From: Ryuthela nishihirai | Lineage: Eukaryota; Arthropoda; Arachnida; Araneae; Heptathelidae | Direction: 5' to 3' | DNA: 64,000 nt | Assembly (NCBI GenBank): GCA_038380435.1 | Contig: JAWZYU010000034.1 | Coordinates: forward strand, 20,377,404 to 20,441,403 | In this document: piece by piece, positions 32,739 through 44,044 of the stretch | How positions within the stretch are numbered: position 1 is the first letter of the stretch | How the letters are laid out: every line of letters starts with the position of its first letter | Notes under the pieces: generated by a model | Databases searched by the model: none | What the model was told of the DNA's origin: nothing | What the model saw: the letters and a program-made list of their open reading frames with translations, nothing else | Position numbers and translations under genes: made by a program

Positions 32739-34146
32739 CAGGAAAAAAATTGCAACACATGGAAGGATTAATGCCATTTTATTGAGATGCAGGCAGCTGT
32801 TAGCATCACTGAGATGTGCAATTAATTACATTATCAAAATAAAATATGGAAAATTACCACTTTACCTACCCAGTAAAGTGGTATAATTAGTATGACTTTG
32901 AACCGCCCTACGCAGTAATGCATTCGTGAACACAGCAGGGAAGGCTATCGTACCGCTCTATAATGTCCTCCTGAGGGATAGAATGTCAAATAGCGTGAAG
33001 TCTCTGTTTTAATTCAACGACAGTAGTTGGTATACCTCTTGGGTGTTGTTGGAGCTGTCAGCCCATCATGTCCCAGATGTGTTCAACAGGTGAAAGGTCT
33101 GGTGAGTGTGCTGGACATGGTGGTACCTGAACCTTTTGCTCATGTAGATACTGCAGACTAATGCGGGTTGTGTGGAAATGGGAGTTATGCTGGTAAAAAG
33201 TTCCATGCTGCTGAACAAATGGGACAGCCACTGGCTTCAAAATGTTGGTAGCATATCTTTGGGTAGTTAGAGATCCCCTTATGATAACCAGTCCTGACTG
33301 AGATGTCCAACCAATGGCACGCCACACCAAGACACTAGGCACTGGAGCTATGTGATGATGTCGCACACACTGGGTGGCATTCCTTTCCCCTGGATGACAG
33401 CAAACACGTTGTCTACCATCATGCTGATCAAAACCAAAATGAGATTCGGCACTAAACACCACGGTACTCCACTCTTGTTCATTCCAGTTCTGTCTGAGGC
33501 GACACCACTGAAGACATGCTTGCATGTGGGCAGATGTGAGGGGCAAATGCAGTGCTGGACAATAGGCTCGCAATGAAAACTGTAAAAGCCTGTTGTTTAC
33601 CGTCTGCCTGGTATATATTCGATGTGTTACCTGTTGCCAGTCCCTTTGCAGTTGCATTGTAGTTGCAAATCTGTCAAGCAATGCCATACATCGCAAATGG
33701 CAGTCCTGTCACTCCATGGTAATACGTCATCTTCCTAATCCTTGTCAGCATGTGCTGGATCCTTCTTGGCACCATATGTGTATGATGATGCTGGGATTGC
33801 GGCCAACAAGGTTGGTCACATCTCTGCATGAAAAACCACCTTCTCTAAGGCTGATGATTCTTCCACACTCAAAGTCTGTTAACTGTTGGAATGGTTGTCG
33901 ACATCTGCATAAGGGCATCTTTAGCGATTTAGAACAATTTCCCCAATGTTTTGTAAACACAGAAAACATTGGTTGCCTTTATCTGTGTTTGACTGCTCTG
34001 CACCTGTGATGTCAGTTTGCACCTATCCAATTGTTTTGACTGTCCTGCAAACCTAATCATTTCCATGCATTTCCATATACTACCATCTCCCTAAATTTTG
34101 TCACATTTGCATAACTTCTTGCAAGTGTTGCATTTTTTATTTCCTA
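32739..34146 (-). mobile_element. Tc1-like DNA transposon, minus strand, about 1.4 kb, inactivated
   Basis: Ends: CAGGAAAAAAATTGCAACAC on the left and, reverse-complemented, TAGGAAATAAAAAATGCAAC on the right, with TA outside. The minus-strand transposase lies in two frames. An N-terminal helix-turn-helix region (LTDFECGRIISLREGGFSCR, then DVTNLVGRNPS) spans about 33969-33745. The catalytic part spans 33696-33058: VVFSAESHFGFDQHDG (SDES-type block, D replaced by A), FYQHNSHFHTTR (QQDN-type block, D replaced by H) and HSPDLSPVEHIWDMMG (E kept). Two of three catalytic acids are lost. The C-terminal part is otherwise open for 212 codons, so decay is recent or slow. Confidence 0.92.
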
Positions 34147-34677
34147 TAGGGTACATATAAATATATATAATTATATACACCACCTGGCTAGTTATTATAC
34201 CATAAACCATATTAATGTACGCAAAATTTCTTACTGATGTAAGCTTTCTATATCACTACAAAGTACTAGAAAAGCCAAAAAAGGGTTGGTGGAAAGCAAA
34301 GTCAAATGCAGCATGGGTTTACAAGACTGATCTGACTAACGTCAAAAAAGAGGTTCATCATTGGAGCATGATGGGCAGGGTATCTGTAAAGGTGGTGATG
34401 GAACTCAAAGGAAAATCATGGGGGCAAAATATCCCAAATGTATGGAGAATGGCAATGGTCTCAAAAAATATCTTCCAATTGTAGCAAATGCAGAAGGAAA
34501 AAGGATCTGACAGATGGACAGGCATTTTGTTGGCCTGAACTGTATGGCAAAAAGTTGCTACAGTTCATCAGCTGTGAAAGTTGACCACTAACAATACTCC
34601 AAAACCGATTTCAATAAGATCTATGTTTATAGAATTTAAAACTTTAAAATTTGGGAACTGTACCATGATACCTACAG
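34147..34677 (+). other. Spacer with an unassigned open frame
   Basis: A plus-strand frame of 89 codons (34215-34484) reads YKVLEKPKKGWWKAKSNAAW, VKKEVHHWSMMGRV and MELKGKSWGQNIPNVWRM. It has no recognised motif or splice context. Base composition is more GC than its surroundings, so it may be an unnamed repeat. Confidence 0.25.
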
Positions 34678-34905
34678 CTGTCCCATGGTCGAGTGGTTAG
34701 CACGCTTGGCTACTGATCTACGGGACCTGGGTTCGAGCACCGGGTAAGGCATGGATGTTCGTGTCGTTTTTCTGCTGAGGTCCTGCCATCCTCTCAGACT
34801 CTTATCCTAGGTCTCCCCCTTTCTCTACTTTGGCATATAAACTGACAAGCTCTTGTCAGACCTCTGTGGCAAGCAACTGCTTGAGAGGGTATTTATTTAT
34901 TATTT
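34678..34905 (+). mobile_element. SINE family B, most complete copy
   Basis: The tRNA-like head (CCCATGGTCGAGTGGTTAGC, then GACCTGGGTTCGAGCACCGG) has clear A and B boxes of the Ser/Leu type. The body GTAAGGCATGGATGTTCGTG and CTTGTCAGACCTCTGTGGCA follows, ending in TATTTATTTATTATT. Seven or more other copies are in the window, mostly on the minus strand. Confidence 0.9.
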
Positions 34906-34972
34906 TTATTACCATGATACCTACAACTAAGCATTAGATAGATATTCATAATAATTTTGCCAGGCAGTGTAT

Positions 34973-35523
34973 ACTATATTATAAAACGTTTCTGGATCCT
35001 TTAGTGTTATGTGAATGTAAAGTCACACTAAGAATTCTGTAACTTTGAAAATAAGTCTTTTATGGAAATTTTTCACTGGAGATAAATTGAAGTCCTCATT
35101 CAAATCTTTTTTAATTCTCGATTTTCAACAATATTCATGTGATATTTAAAGAGTATGGAGCTTAAAGCATTTGAAAATAGTGTTACTTATTACAAAAATT
35201 TACTTTAAAAGACCACTAAACACAAATGCATACTCAATACTGCTTACTCAAATAAATCAAATTTAAAAGGTGTAATGGCTCAAATTCAAAATATTTAGTA
35301 TTAGTATAACAGCAGCATTTGCTGTTATATGTTTCAAATTTATAATTCTATAAATGTTAAAAGAATATCATTGAAAATCGAGAATTTGGAAAATTTGCAT
35401 TGAATCTTTATCTCCACTGGCATTTTTCTATAAACAGGTTACTAGTTTTAAAATTCAGAAGATCTGAATGTAATTCTTCATTCCCATAACGTGAAAGGTT
35501 TGGAAACTTTTTATAATAGAGTA
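34973..35523. mobile_element. Foldback element related to 5074-5713
   Basis: Inverted ends: CTATATTATAAAACGTTTCT on the left and, reverse-complemented, CTATTATAAAAAGTTTCCAA on the right. Further in, CACTGGAGATAAA pairs with TTTATCTCCACTGG, and AATTCTCGATTTTCA with TGAAAATCGAGAATT. It shares TGTGAATGTAAAGTCACA-like and TTGAAAATAAGTCTTTTATG with the other element. No coding capacity. Confidence 0.75.
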
Positions 35524-35690
35524 TATATATTTTATAACATTGTAATATAACATTTGCCAACAGATGACTGATATATAATAAACTTCTGCAATTTTCTTAG
35601 GTATCAACAATTTTGATATGAATACATCAAAAAAGGTGAAGAAAGTCATATAAGGACAGGATTTTTAATGCTAAGCAGACGGGTTGTTGG

Positions 35691-35866
35691 GTTGTTTTAC
35701 CTCTGAGCGGCACTTTTTTGCACACCATGGGCTAAATGGCCAGGTCACATGGACCCCGAAGGCTCAGAGAAGGTTGGGGGAGGGGACCCATTGGAACAGC
35801 TGTTGGGAGACAGATGGTAGTCTCCTGTCAAGGCCATCCAGCGTGTTCTTTAACGTGCACAGGGTA
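35691..35866 (-). mobile_element. SINE family A, 3' portion only
   Basis: GTTGGGTTGTTTTACCTCTG through GTGTTCTTTAACGTGCACAG. It stops at the junction with an L1 LINE tail (GGATGGATGGATA). The present part is little diverged, which suggests a relatively recent copy. Confidence 0.92.
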
Positions 35867-35867
35867 A

Positions 35868-36249
35868 AAGCAGATGGATGGATGGATACAAAACCTCATG
35901 CAGTCATGGGCTACAGAGGTCCAAACAGACTGTGTAATTTTCCTCTCCAGATGTGTATCTTCTGAGCTACAGCTGCTGCATTTGGCCACTCTAGACCAAT
36001 TCTAGCAAGGTTCTGTTTGACATTGTCTGCCCATCGCTTCCTAGGTCTCTCCCTTTTTCTCAAACCCTTAGGCATACTGTTCATAATCCTGTTTGCCAAT
36101 CTGCAGCTATGCATACGGGCAACATGGCCAAACCAACACAGTCTCTCTCTCCAAAATATGCTGCTCAAAAGAGGTTGATGACTCCTTCTTCTAATCTCAT
36201 CATTACTTTGTCTGTAATGGTATCTAGGCATAAACGGAAGGAAAGTCAT
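35868..36249 (-). mobile_element. LINE family L1, 3' end, minus strand
   Basis: Open minus-strand frame: HYRQSNDEIRRRSHQPLLSS, RERLCWFGHVARMHSCRLAN, KRWADNVKQNLARIGLEWPN and AAAVAQKIHIWRGK. This is the conserved C-terminal region of L1. The 3' tail is GGAT-rich. Its 5' edge meets an oppositely oriented L1 5' region at about 36235. Confidence 0.9.
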
Positions 36250-37195
36250 GTACCAATCCCCAGTTATGATGCACAGAACAGGCCAGGTCTAGCGCCTAAT
36301 GTCCGACCCCACATTCTCATGGTGCAGGCCATTAATACCTTTCAAAAGAGACATTCTATTTTGGAAGGGAACAGAAGGGGAGAGCTGCCAGTTCAGTATA
36401 GCCTACTGATTTGGTCATCTATGGCCACTTTTTTTTTCAACCATGCTTAGGAGTGGTCAACTTCACAGGGTCCAGACTGACCATTATACCTAATAGACTG
36501 GTTTATGGATTTGAGCTTGATTATGGATCCTGGACTTGCTAGTGGGCCTCTGTTGAGGGAGAACCTGCCACTGTGTTTTCTGTTTGCTTCTGGGTTGCCA
36601 GCCCAAAGTGAACAGAGGCATGGTATACCTTATATCAGCTGGTGGATAATCCTGATCAGAGCCCATCGCAGGTATCCGAACCTCACTTAGCTAGTTTGGC
36701 ATCGTCAATCCTAAACTGGAGTAATGTATTTTAGGCAGGACATATGGCTCTTGAAAAAATCCACTTGAAAAGGTGGTGCCTGAAGTTCCTACCAGCATCG
36801 GTGACTTCAGGCTTTGGCAGAGGAAGAACAGGTCTTTGTCCCATGCTTGCGATAAGGGGGCTGTTTGATATTGTTGGCACTACCTATCTCAATAAACTTA
36901 GTCTCTTTAAAAATCCTACTAATCATTCTCTCTCTCTGCAGGAACATTGATCTCCTCACACAGGAATTCCAGCATTATAACCTAGATATTCTAGGCTTGC
37001 AAGAGAACAGATGGACAGGTAATGGTGAGATACTTAAAAATAACTAAATTTCTCTTTTCAGGGAGGGAGGGAGGATGGAAAGCATCTCCAAGGTGTAGGT
37101 TTGCTTCTCAGCAGACAAGCCAGTGATGCTCTTCTAGGATATGAAAGCATTAATGAAAGATTTCTTACAGCAAAATTTAAAACAAAAATTAAAGA
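36235..37195 (+). mobile_element. LINE family L1, 5' leader and endonuclease start, plus strand
   Basis: The leader matches 16015-16230 and the reverse of 26530-26935 (GGTCAACTTCACAGGGT-type, AGCTTGATTATGGATCCTG). From about 36744 the frame reads LCPMLAIRGLFDIVG, LTQEFQHYNLDILGLQENRW (endonuclease catalytic E intact here) and TGNGEILKNN. It is interrupted by the assembly gap at 37201. Together with the 35868-36249 segment it forms a head-to-head pair. Confidence 0.88.
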
Positions 37196-37200
37196 CGAAT

Positions 37201-37400
37201 NNNNNNNNNNNNNNNNNNNNNNNNNNNNNNNNNNNNNNNNNNNNNNNNNNNNNNNNNNNNNNNNNNNNNNNNNNNNNNNNNNNNNNNNNNNNNNNNNNNN
37301 NNNNNNNNNNNNNNNNNNNNNNNNNNNNNNNNNNNNNNNNNNNNNNNNNNNNNNNNNNNNNNNNNNNNNNNNNNNNNNNNNNNNNNNNNNNNNNNNNNNN
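37201..37400. other. Assembly gap (200 N)
   Basis: Exactly 200 unspecified bases. Sequence continuity and gap length are unknown. The L1 copy on the left and the L2 copy on the right both run into it. Confidence 1.
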
Positions 37401-38099
37401 TTATGTAATCTGTCTCTTAAAGTCACATAATTTTGTTTAAATTTTGTAGGTATTATTATTATTTTGGCTATTATAGATTGAAGATTTTCAATTTTCTTTA
37501 TATTTGTCATGTTTGTTGTACTATGAATAGTTATACCATAAGATATAATTGATTCGCATACACATTTACAGAATAAAATGTATGTTTTAGTATTAAATAT
37601 ATATCTTAATTTTTGAATTTTCAAAGCAGATAATTTGAGATATTCACATATTTTAGAGATGTGCATATTCCATCTAAAATGTTTATTAATATATATACCT
37701 AAATATTTTATGTAATTTACATGTTCAAGTTTATAAAAAGTACAACCAAAGTCATCAACTATTTCCTTTGATTTTATAATAAGTTTGCTTTTATTTTCTG
37801 ATTTGAGTAATAACTGTATTTCTTAAATTTTTATAAATATTTTAATATAAAAATATTTTAAACATTATTTTTGTACTTAATCTATGATTTATCTCTTTTT
37901 TTCAATTAATTCTAAAAGATTTTTGGCTATTCAAAGTTTAGAAAATTTTCTCTCTATTATATATCTCAATTGTATTAATTATCTAATATTATTTGAAATA
38001 AATTTATTTTATTCTTACATAAAATTTTATTATAAATATTTTTAAATATATTATATAGTGATACAAATTCCTTAACGTATTCATCATATTGTTCTAAAC

Positions 38100-39572
38100 C
38101 CCAAATTGTTTGTGAAATTGGGGTTTAGAATGGGGAAAAAACATGGGGAGAGAGAGACATGGAGAGAGCAACACACAAGAGAGCATGGGTTACCAGACAA
38201 TTCTTCAATGACTGGATGGCAGAAGTTTTCTGTCCAACTGTGCAGAACTACCTCAAATCCAACAAAAACTCTCTCTCAAAGTATTGCTGTTATTGTGCAA
38301 TGCCTCTGCTCATGATCCTGAGCTGACATCCCACATCAGTGTGAAGTTTCCTTTTGTCAACATTAAATTCCTTCCACTTAACACCACTCCTCTCCTACAG
38401 CCCATGGACCAGCAGGTCATTTCCAACTTCGATCTACACAAAGACTACACAAAGACTTCAATCTACACTTCGAGATCTACACAAAGCTGATGTTTGCTAT
38501 ATGCCACGAGCACACGTCAGCTCCGAATGGCCTACCCTCAGTGAATATTGGAAGGAGTACAACATCCTTGAAGCTGTTAGAATTGTTGTAAGGGCATGGA
38601 AAGAGGTAACCACGCCCACTATGAACTCTGCGTGGAAGAAACTGTGGCCCTCTGTTATCCATGATTTTGAGGAACAAAGCAACCACGAAGCTAAAATTCT
38701 CCTCTCTGAATGATGCGGGCTGTCAGCTCAGGGTCATGAGCAGAGGCATTGCACAATAACAGCAATACTTTGAAATCCACACTACATTCCTTGGACAGGA
38801 ATGGGAATAGAAGTTGATGCTGATGATGTGCAGGAACTTCAAGAGCATGAGAGGGAGTTAGATGCAGCAGACCTCCAAGAGATGGTAAACGAATCTTAAT
38901 CTAACAGTGATGAGGAGGAGCCAGAGGAAGAGAGAATGACTGTCTCTACTGCACAGATAAAACATTTCCTGGAATGCTGGGAGGGAGTTAAGATCTCAGC
39001 TTTCCATCCTAACATAGAGAAGACAGAGTTAAACATCTGCTCCTTCGAAGACAGCACTGGGCTTTTTTAAAAAGCTGTTGAACAAGAGGAACAAACAGAA
39101 CACTTTATACAGTTTCTTCAAACTGCTGACAAGAGATTCTCCTTCAACTTCAAAAGAAGGAAGCACCATCACTCCAGAGATTCCTCCTGCTGAAGAAGAG
39201 GTATAGAACTCCCTGACACTTTTGCAGACTTTTATTCCCAATAATAATCCCTCTCCTCCTCACCTCTCCTTCACCTGAAGCTTATCATGTACAAGACCAA
39301 GATAAATAAAGCTTTTTTATTGTTATTATTTGTTTATTATTCAATTTGTATGTGTAATACATATTAACTAATATGCATAAAAACATTAGTTATGAACTTA
39401 AAAACATTTACAAAGCCTTAAATTAATAGCTTTGGGGACAATAAATTTTTACTCCTGGGCCCCTGAAACGGATTACCTAAAACCCCATTGAAAATGTAAT
39501 TCGTTTAATGTCACTTTCGATTAACATCACTTTTCCCAGAACGAATTAGAGATGTTAAATGATGGTCGACTG
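38100..39572 (+). mobile_element. pogo/Tigger-like transposon, C-terminal half, nested in LINE L2
   Basis: The right end is a pogo-type TIR: reverse-complemented it reads CAGTCGACCATCATTTAAC, with TA outside at 39573. The plus-strand transposase region includes AHDPELTSHISVKFPFVNIK and FLPLNTTPLLQPMDQQVI (third catalytic block of DDE_1), then a helical tail (VRAWKEVTTPTMNSAWKKLW) and an acidic C-terminus (DADDVQELQEHERELDAADL and SDEEEPEEERMT). The DNA-binding half, left TIR and the first catalytic block are missing. A 53-bp inverted repeat lies within it. Confidence 0.88.
38276..38773. repeat. 53-bp inverted repeat inside the Tigger copy
   Basis: 38276-38328 and 38721-38773 are inverted copies with one mismatch seen (GATCCTG versus GACCCTG). 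Both carry TATTGCTGTTATTGTGCAAT. The 392 bp between them contain the LQPMDQ block. The sequence in the left arm is coding (second-aspartate region), so the right arm is probably a secondary inverted duplication. Confidence 0.9.
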
Positions 39573-40852
39573 TATATTTATATCAGTACTTGGTGATCTG
39601 CAGATAGCTAAAATATGATATACATATTTTTTATGATTTTTAAATAAATAGTTTCAGCTGGAAGTAATTCACAAGATATTATTTCAAAACAAAATTTTCT
39701 TTATAATATATAGTTATTCCTCTTAATTTCCTATTTATAATAACATTTGTTTTGTTTTTTAACTCTAAATAATATAAATTCCATTCTAAATTATTAAAAT
39801 TAGTTTCTGTTAAAAGTAAAAAATCAATATGTTCTAAATATTTTTCAGTATTTATTTTCAATAAGTTCCAATATTTCTTTTCATTTCTTATATTCACATG
39901 GAAAATTCCTAATTTATTTTCAGAGTTCATAATTTTGTACTTCAAGCAAAACCAATCATCAATTTCTGTAGATGTATTAAAGTATAAATTAATTGTTCTT
40001 CGTCTTCAATCAATAAATCACTCACAATGAAAAACAATTTTTACATAGTTATTTTACATTTATATAATAAATTATACTTTATCAATATCAATGAACATGT
40101 TGATGTGAATACTTCTTTCACCATCATCTTTTCTTACCATTACTTTTCATTTATTGTACACATTTATATTTTTTGATTTTTGCAACTATTCTTTTTTCCA
40201 AAATAGTTGTTATTTGCGGTTAGATTTTCATTTATGAAAATAGATATGTTCAGATCATTTATGTGAGTATCAGTTTTTGTAATAATTTTATTCTTGTTTT
40301 TAATCCATTGTTCTCTTTCCTGTCTTGAAGCAAATTTAGCAATTATAATAGGAATTTTTATTTTTGTTACTATTAGGTAATCTGTGAACAGCTTCAAGTA
40401 TTTATTAGTAAAATTATCTATATTAAGATATTTGGAAATTTTTCCATTTTAGTTGTCAATACTTCATTTTCATCATTTTTCAATGGTACACTATGTATTT
40501 CAATATTTTTATTCCTTCCGTATTATTCTAAATCATTTTGATTAATCATCATTTGATTTATATCTTTAGTTAACATCTTATTTTGGTTTTATAATTCATT
40601 CAGTTTTTTTCTGGTTAAATCGATTTGTTTTTTCATAAGTTGAAATTCTTTGCACTAATTCGTCATATTTACTTCAGAAAAATTCAACAGATTTTTTTTT
40701 AATCTCTTATTTCTGATCTTAATGATCTAATTTCTGTTAACATTATGCTCCTATCATTACCGCTGTGAGTATGCTGAAAGTTATTTGTGTTAGAAGTATT
40801 AATATTAGCCGTTGATTCATTTTCGAATCCATAGTCCAATTACATATAATTC

Positions 40853-41104
40853 TTATTTGTCTTTTAATACAGAGTCTGATGTTATTTTAGATGCTGAGCA
40901 TTTAATTAAATTATTGACATTTGTAGTTTGAGATGAACAGATGAAACATTTCCACTTGTTTCGTACTTCATTCAACATTTTCTTATAGGTTTCCTTTAAT
41001 ATTTCCACACATTTCAAGTGGAAGTTATTTTTGCATACACCATTGCAATGAATAATGTTTTTTCTAAAAGATAGTTGATTATTGCATATTACACAATTCG
41101 CCAT
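40853..41104 (-). CDS. LINE L2 ORF1 N-terminus with PHD-like zinc finger
   Basis: Begins MANCVICNNQLSFRKNIIHC and continues NGVCKNNFHLKCVEI and KWKCFICSS. The Cys pattern CxxC, then C, C, HxxC and CxxC is that of a PHD-type zinc finger at the start of ORF1 in jockey/CR1-like elements. 83 codons are open before the frame is lost. It shows what is missing from the copy at 18537-22520. Confidence 0.8.
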   Translation of the reverse strand: MANCVICNNQLSFRKNIIHCNGVCKNNFHLKCVEILKETYKKMLNEVRNKWKCFICSSQTTNVNNLIKCSASKITSDSVLKDK

Positions 41105-41826
41105 AGTTGGAAACTGGAAAAAAGTTCTGAATACATCACTAAGTAATGAATGGTACTAACTTTCAAGTTTATAAAAAATTTGCCATAGTTGAAAAAAGAT
41201 AGAAAAACTGGCTGAATAAGAATTAAAGTTCCAATAATACAATGGCAACAGCTGAAACTGCCATTATGCAGTAGTCATCATAGTATAATAACATTTTGAG
41301 ATCTAATTCAATTGTTGTCAAACTAAGAACATTTAAAAGTTCAAATAACACAAAAAAATTACTGAATTCATTAAGTTAAATACTATAGTAAAAAAAAAAA
41401 AATCAACATATAATTAGAGAAAGCAAATCTTGTCTACAACCCATGCCAATTCTTGTTGCCAATTAATTAAATTTAAGAAATTCACTACAGTTTAAAAACG
41501 TGAAATCAGAAGATTTAAATTATTTGTGGAGTTAACTGAAATGATGTATTTTTTGTGCAAAACTCAATTTGTTCATAAATTATAAAACAATCCTTCATAT
41601 GAGTTCGGAATAAGCACTACTAGAATATGCACTACTACTGCATGAAATGTTTATGAAGTCAGCCTGCCTCCTAATATATACATAACAATGGGTGTCTTCT
41701 GAGACAATTGCAATTTATTACAGTTATGTATTGTTTCATTTTATTATTTAGGCACCTTATTGTTACACAATTTTACCTATATTTAAATTTTTCACTTTTT
41801 TTTACCACAAAACATATAGCCCCTAC
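41105..41826. other. AT-rich intron sequence
   Basis: Nothing recognised. Confidence 0.4.
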
Positions 41827-41953
41827 CTTTCAGATAAGAGATGTGAAGCTGTCACAGAAACCAAAGCCTGAAGTGCTAATGGCTTTGCCTGTGGTTTCAA
41901 ATGAGAAAATGATGCTAAAAATGATGCTGGTTCCGTTTTCTGCAGTGTTATAC
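41827..41953 (-). CDS. Candidate dynein-linked exon 3
   Basis: Minus-strand exon of 127 nt with acceptor TTTCACAG and donor GAAAG/GTAGGG. It enters in phase 1, leaves in phase 2 and has no stop. With G from exon 2 it reads GITLQKTEPASFLASFSHLK, then PQAKPLALQALVSVTASHLL and SER. It is clearly richer in GC than the flanking DNA. An opposite-strand frame also exists (VKLSQKPKPEVLMALP) but lacks matching partners. The residues suggest helices; no motif can be named. Confidence 0.65.
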
Positions 41954-42272
41954 CTGTGAAATTTATAAATAAATGTTTTAAAATATAATTTTAATATGCA
42001 TGTCATATTAATCATGAAAAACATTTTTTAACCTAGAGTAGCATATGAAAACTTTTCGAAATTAATATACAGCAAAGGTATGCCCCCAGATTGTATGACA
42101 AACCACCTTTCCTTAGGTATCTCTGCCCTTTGTGTGAGAAGCCAATACTTTCATTTTTATATGGCATCTAGGTATCTAATTATTATTTCACTTAAGGATC
42201 AAATTTTCAAAATATTCATTTCGGTGTTTCAAAAACATTTTAGCTTGCTTCAAGACTAATTTGCAATAATTC
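41954..42272. other. Intron sequence
   Basis: Nothing recognised. Confidence 0.35.
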
Positions 42273-42480
42273 AGTGGCACTTTTTTGCACACAATAAATT
42301 AAAAGGCATCAAGATTATTCTTTAATATGCACAAGATATGGTTCACCTGCTCATGATTTAGTGCTCATGTAATGAATGGCAACTTTTTAAAGCCCATCGG
42401 TGTTCCCTTTTTCACCAAGGGCAGATTGGAAGTTAGAAAATATTTCAACACAGGCAATGCTGGGAGTTGAACCTGGGAAT
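42273..42480 (-). mobile_element. SINE family A, old internally deleted copy
   Basis: Keeps GTGGCACTTTTTTGCACACA, AAGCCCATCGGTGTTCCC and GGGAGTTGAACCTGGGAA. About half the body is deleted. Confidence 0.75.
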
Positions 42481-42734
42481 AAGATAAAAAAGAGAAATTG
42501 GTGGGAAGTGGGGGAGATGACTAGATTGAATTGGAAAAGAGCAAAATGCAGTTCCAGTATATTTATTTCATTTTTTTTTCCAGAAATTATACTTACTAAA
42601 AAGTGCAAGATGTTTTCCCCTCACTGTTTTAGTGTTCTTTTAATCAAACATTCTTGAAAAATATATGGAATGTATGTGTTTACTATTGTTATTTTTTAAA
42701 CCAGTTTATCCAGTTATTGTCCAGTATTGTATTT

Positions 42735-43260
42735 GGAACAGGGATATTAAACTCAAATCATATAGGAGGTCAAATCAGTTACTTCTCAATATGTACAGTA
42801 TATTGGATCACATTTCATTTTAAGCAATCATTTAAGGGCGAAATAAGTTAATTCTCAATATGCAGCAGACTGCACTTCATTTTAAGAAATAATAAGCAAA
42901 ACATAATTACTTATACTTTTGTTTTATTATTTGAATGTTACATACTTTTAACATCAAAACATAACCCTAAAAATTCATTTGTAGTTGCTTATCTTTAACT
43001 GAATGTGATAGGGGTCTCAAACTCAAATTATATAGGGGAACAAATTACTTATTAATATATGGAAGGTCACATTATATTTTAAGCAATCACATAAGGGCCA
43101 AATCATTTACTTCTCAATACATGGCAGATTGTAATTTAAGCAATAATAAGAAAAATATAATTATATCATTGTTTCTATTACTTAAATGTTGAATACTTTT
43201 AATATCAAGTATGGCCAAATAAAAACACAAACCTAAATTTCGTTTATAGTGATTTCAGCT
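42735..43260. repeat. Two diverged tandem units, possibly hAT-derived
   Basis: A unit starting (A)GGGTCTCAAACTCAAAT near 43011 has a relative starting near 42740 (GGATATTAAACTCAAATCAT). Both continue with CTTCTCAATAT, CATTTTAAGCAATCA and AAGGGC. The CAAACTCAAAT-type start is reminiscent of hAT ends. No coding content. Confidence 0.6.
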
Positions 43261-43404
43261 TTGGTTGCATATGACCATAATCTCCATACTCACATGATCA
43301 GGGCCTCTCACAGTCTAGAAAGACCTGGGCCACTTTCAACTTTTGAGGTTTGTAACCAAAATAAAAATTATTATTTGTGAATGTTTTCAAATCCAATTTT
43401 ATAA

Positions 43405-43560
43405 ACATCTACATAAAAAATCTGCTCTTCATGCAGCTTCTTGCCACAGAGGGTAAACAGAAGTTTGTTTGTATAATACACCATAAAGAAGGTCTGTAAG
43501 GTCACCAGAAAGACAACATGAGAAAAGAAACAACCATGCCTTATCCAAAGCTTGTCAGTT
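43405..43560 (-). mobile_element. SINE family B fragment, minus strand
   Basis: Shares CAGCTTCTTGCCACAGAG, the AATACACCATA body and ACAACCATGCCTTATCCA with other copies. The tRNA head is lost. Confidence 0.7.
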
Positions 43561-43847
43561 AAAATATTGTATCCTTTACTAAATTACACCTATTATTGCT
43601 GTATCTAATATCAAAAAATTAACAAGTGCCAAACTTTGAGGCCCCCTTTGAGCTTGAGACTAATGCCAAATGGCTTCAAGACCCCTCCCCTAAAAGGCCC
43701 TGCATGAGATCACAGTTGAACAAGCTAAAACTCCACACTTCACTATCACTCTTGATTGAACATACTACTTGTGGGGTGGACAAATTACTTCAAGGACAGC
43801 AATTTTTGAGGCCCCTGACCTATAAATAAAAAAATAAAATAAATACT

Positions 43848-44022
43848 TCTTCAAGCAATTGCCTGCCACAGAGGTCTCATAAGAGCCTGTCATTTTAAAA
43901 TGCTACAGATGAAATTCCATGACTTACTTATTAGATGAAACATCCATGACTTACCCAGGGATCGAACCAAGGTCCCTTTGATCAGTAGATAAGTAAGTTA
44001 ACCACTCAACCATGAAATGGCT
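43848..44022 (-). mobile_element. SINE family B copy, minus strand
   Basis: Contains TTGCCTGCCACAGAGGTCTC, an internally shortened body and the reversed head (CCCAGGGATCGAACCAAGGT, then TAACCACTCAACCATGAAAT). Confidence 0.82.
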
Positions 44023-44044
44023 GTATAAATGATACAATATAAAA

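Larger units (their letters stand above)
37401..41104 (-). mobile_element. LINE family L2, second copy, minus strand, older, split by Tigger and ending at the gap
   Basis: 37401-38095 holds reverse transcriptase C-terminal remnants (ICEYLKLSALKIQKLRYIFN, then KIENLQSIIAKIIIIP). 39585-41104 holds endonuclease start and ORF1: KYWNLLKINTEKYLEHIDFL and LTETNFNNLEWNLYYLE for the endonuclease, then REQWIKNKNKIITK and LNISIFINENLTAN for the FP25-like domain. An N-terminal zinc finger begins at 41104. Some 400 bp that would match 20870-21275 of the other copy are missing at the Tigger junction. More diverged than the 18537-22520 copy and full of stops. Confidence 0.88.

Noticed and set aside
34215..34484. 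89-codon frame as a gene
   Set aside because: No recognised motif, no splice context and surrounded by transposons; kept only as an unassigned frame.
41708..41959. Plus-strand open frame (containing KLSQKPKPEVLMALP) as a host gene
   Set aside because: The minus-strand reading over the same bases has splice sites and phases matching two neighbouring exons; the plus-strand reading has none.
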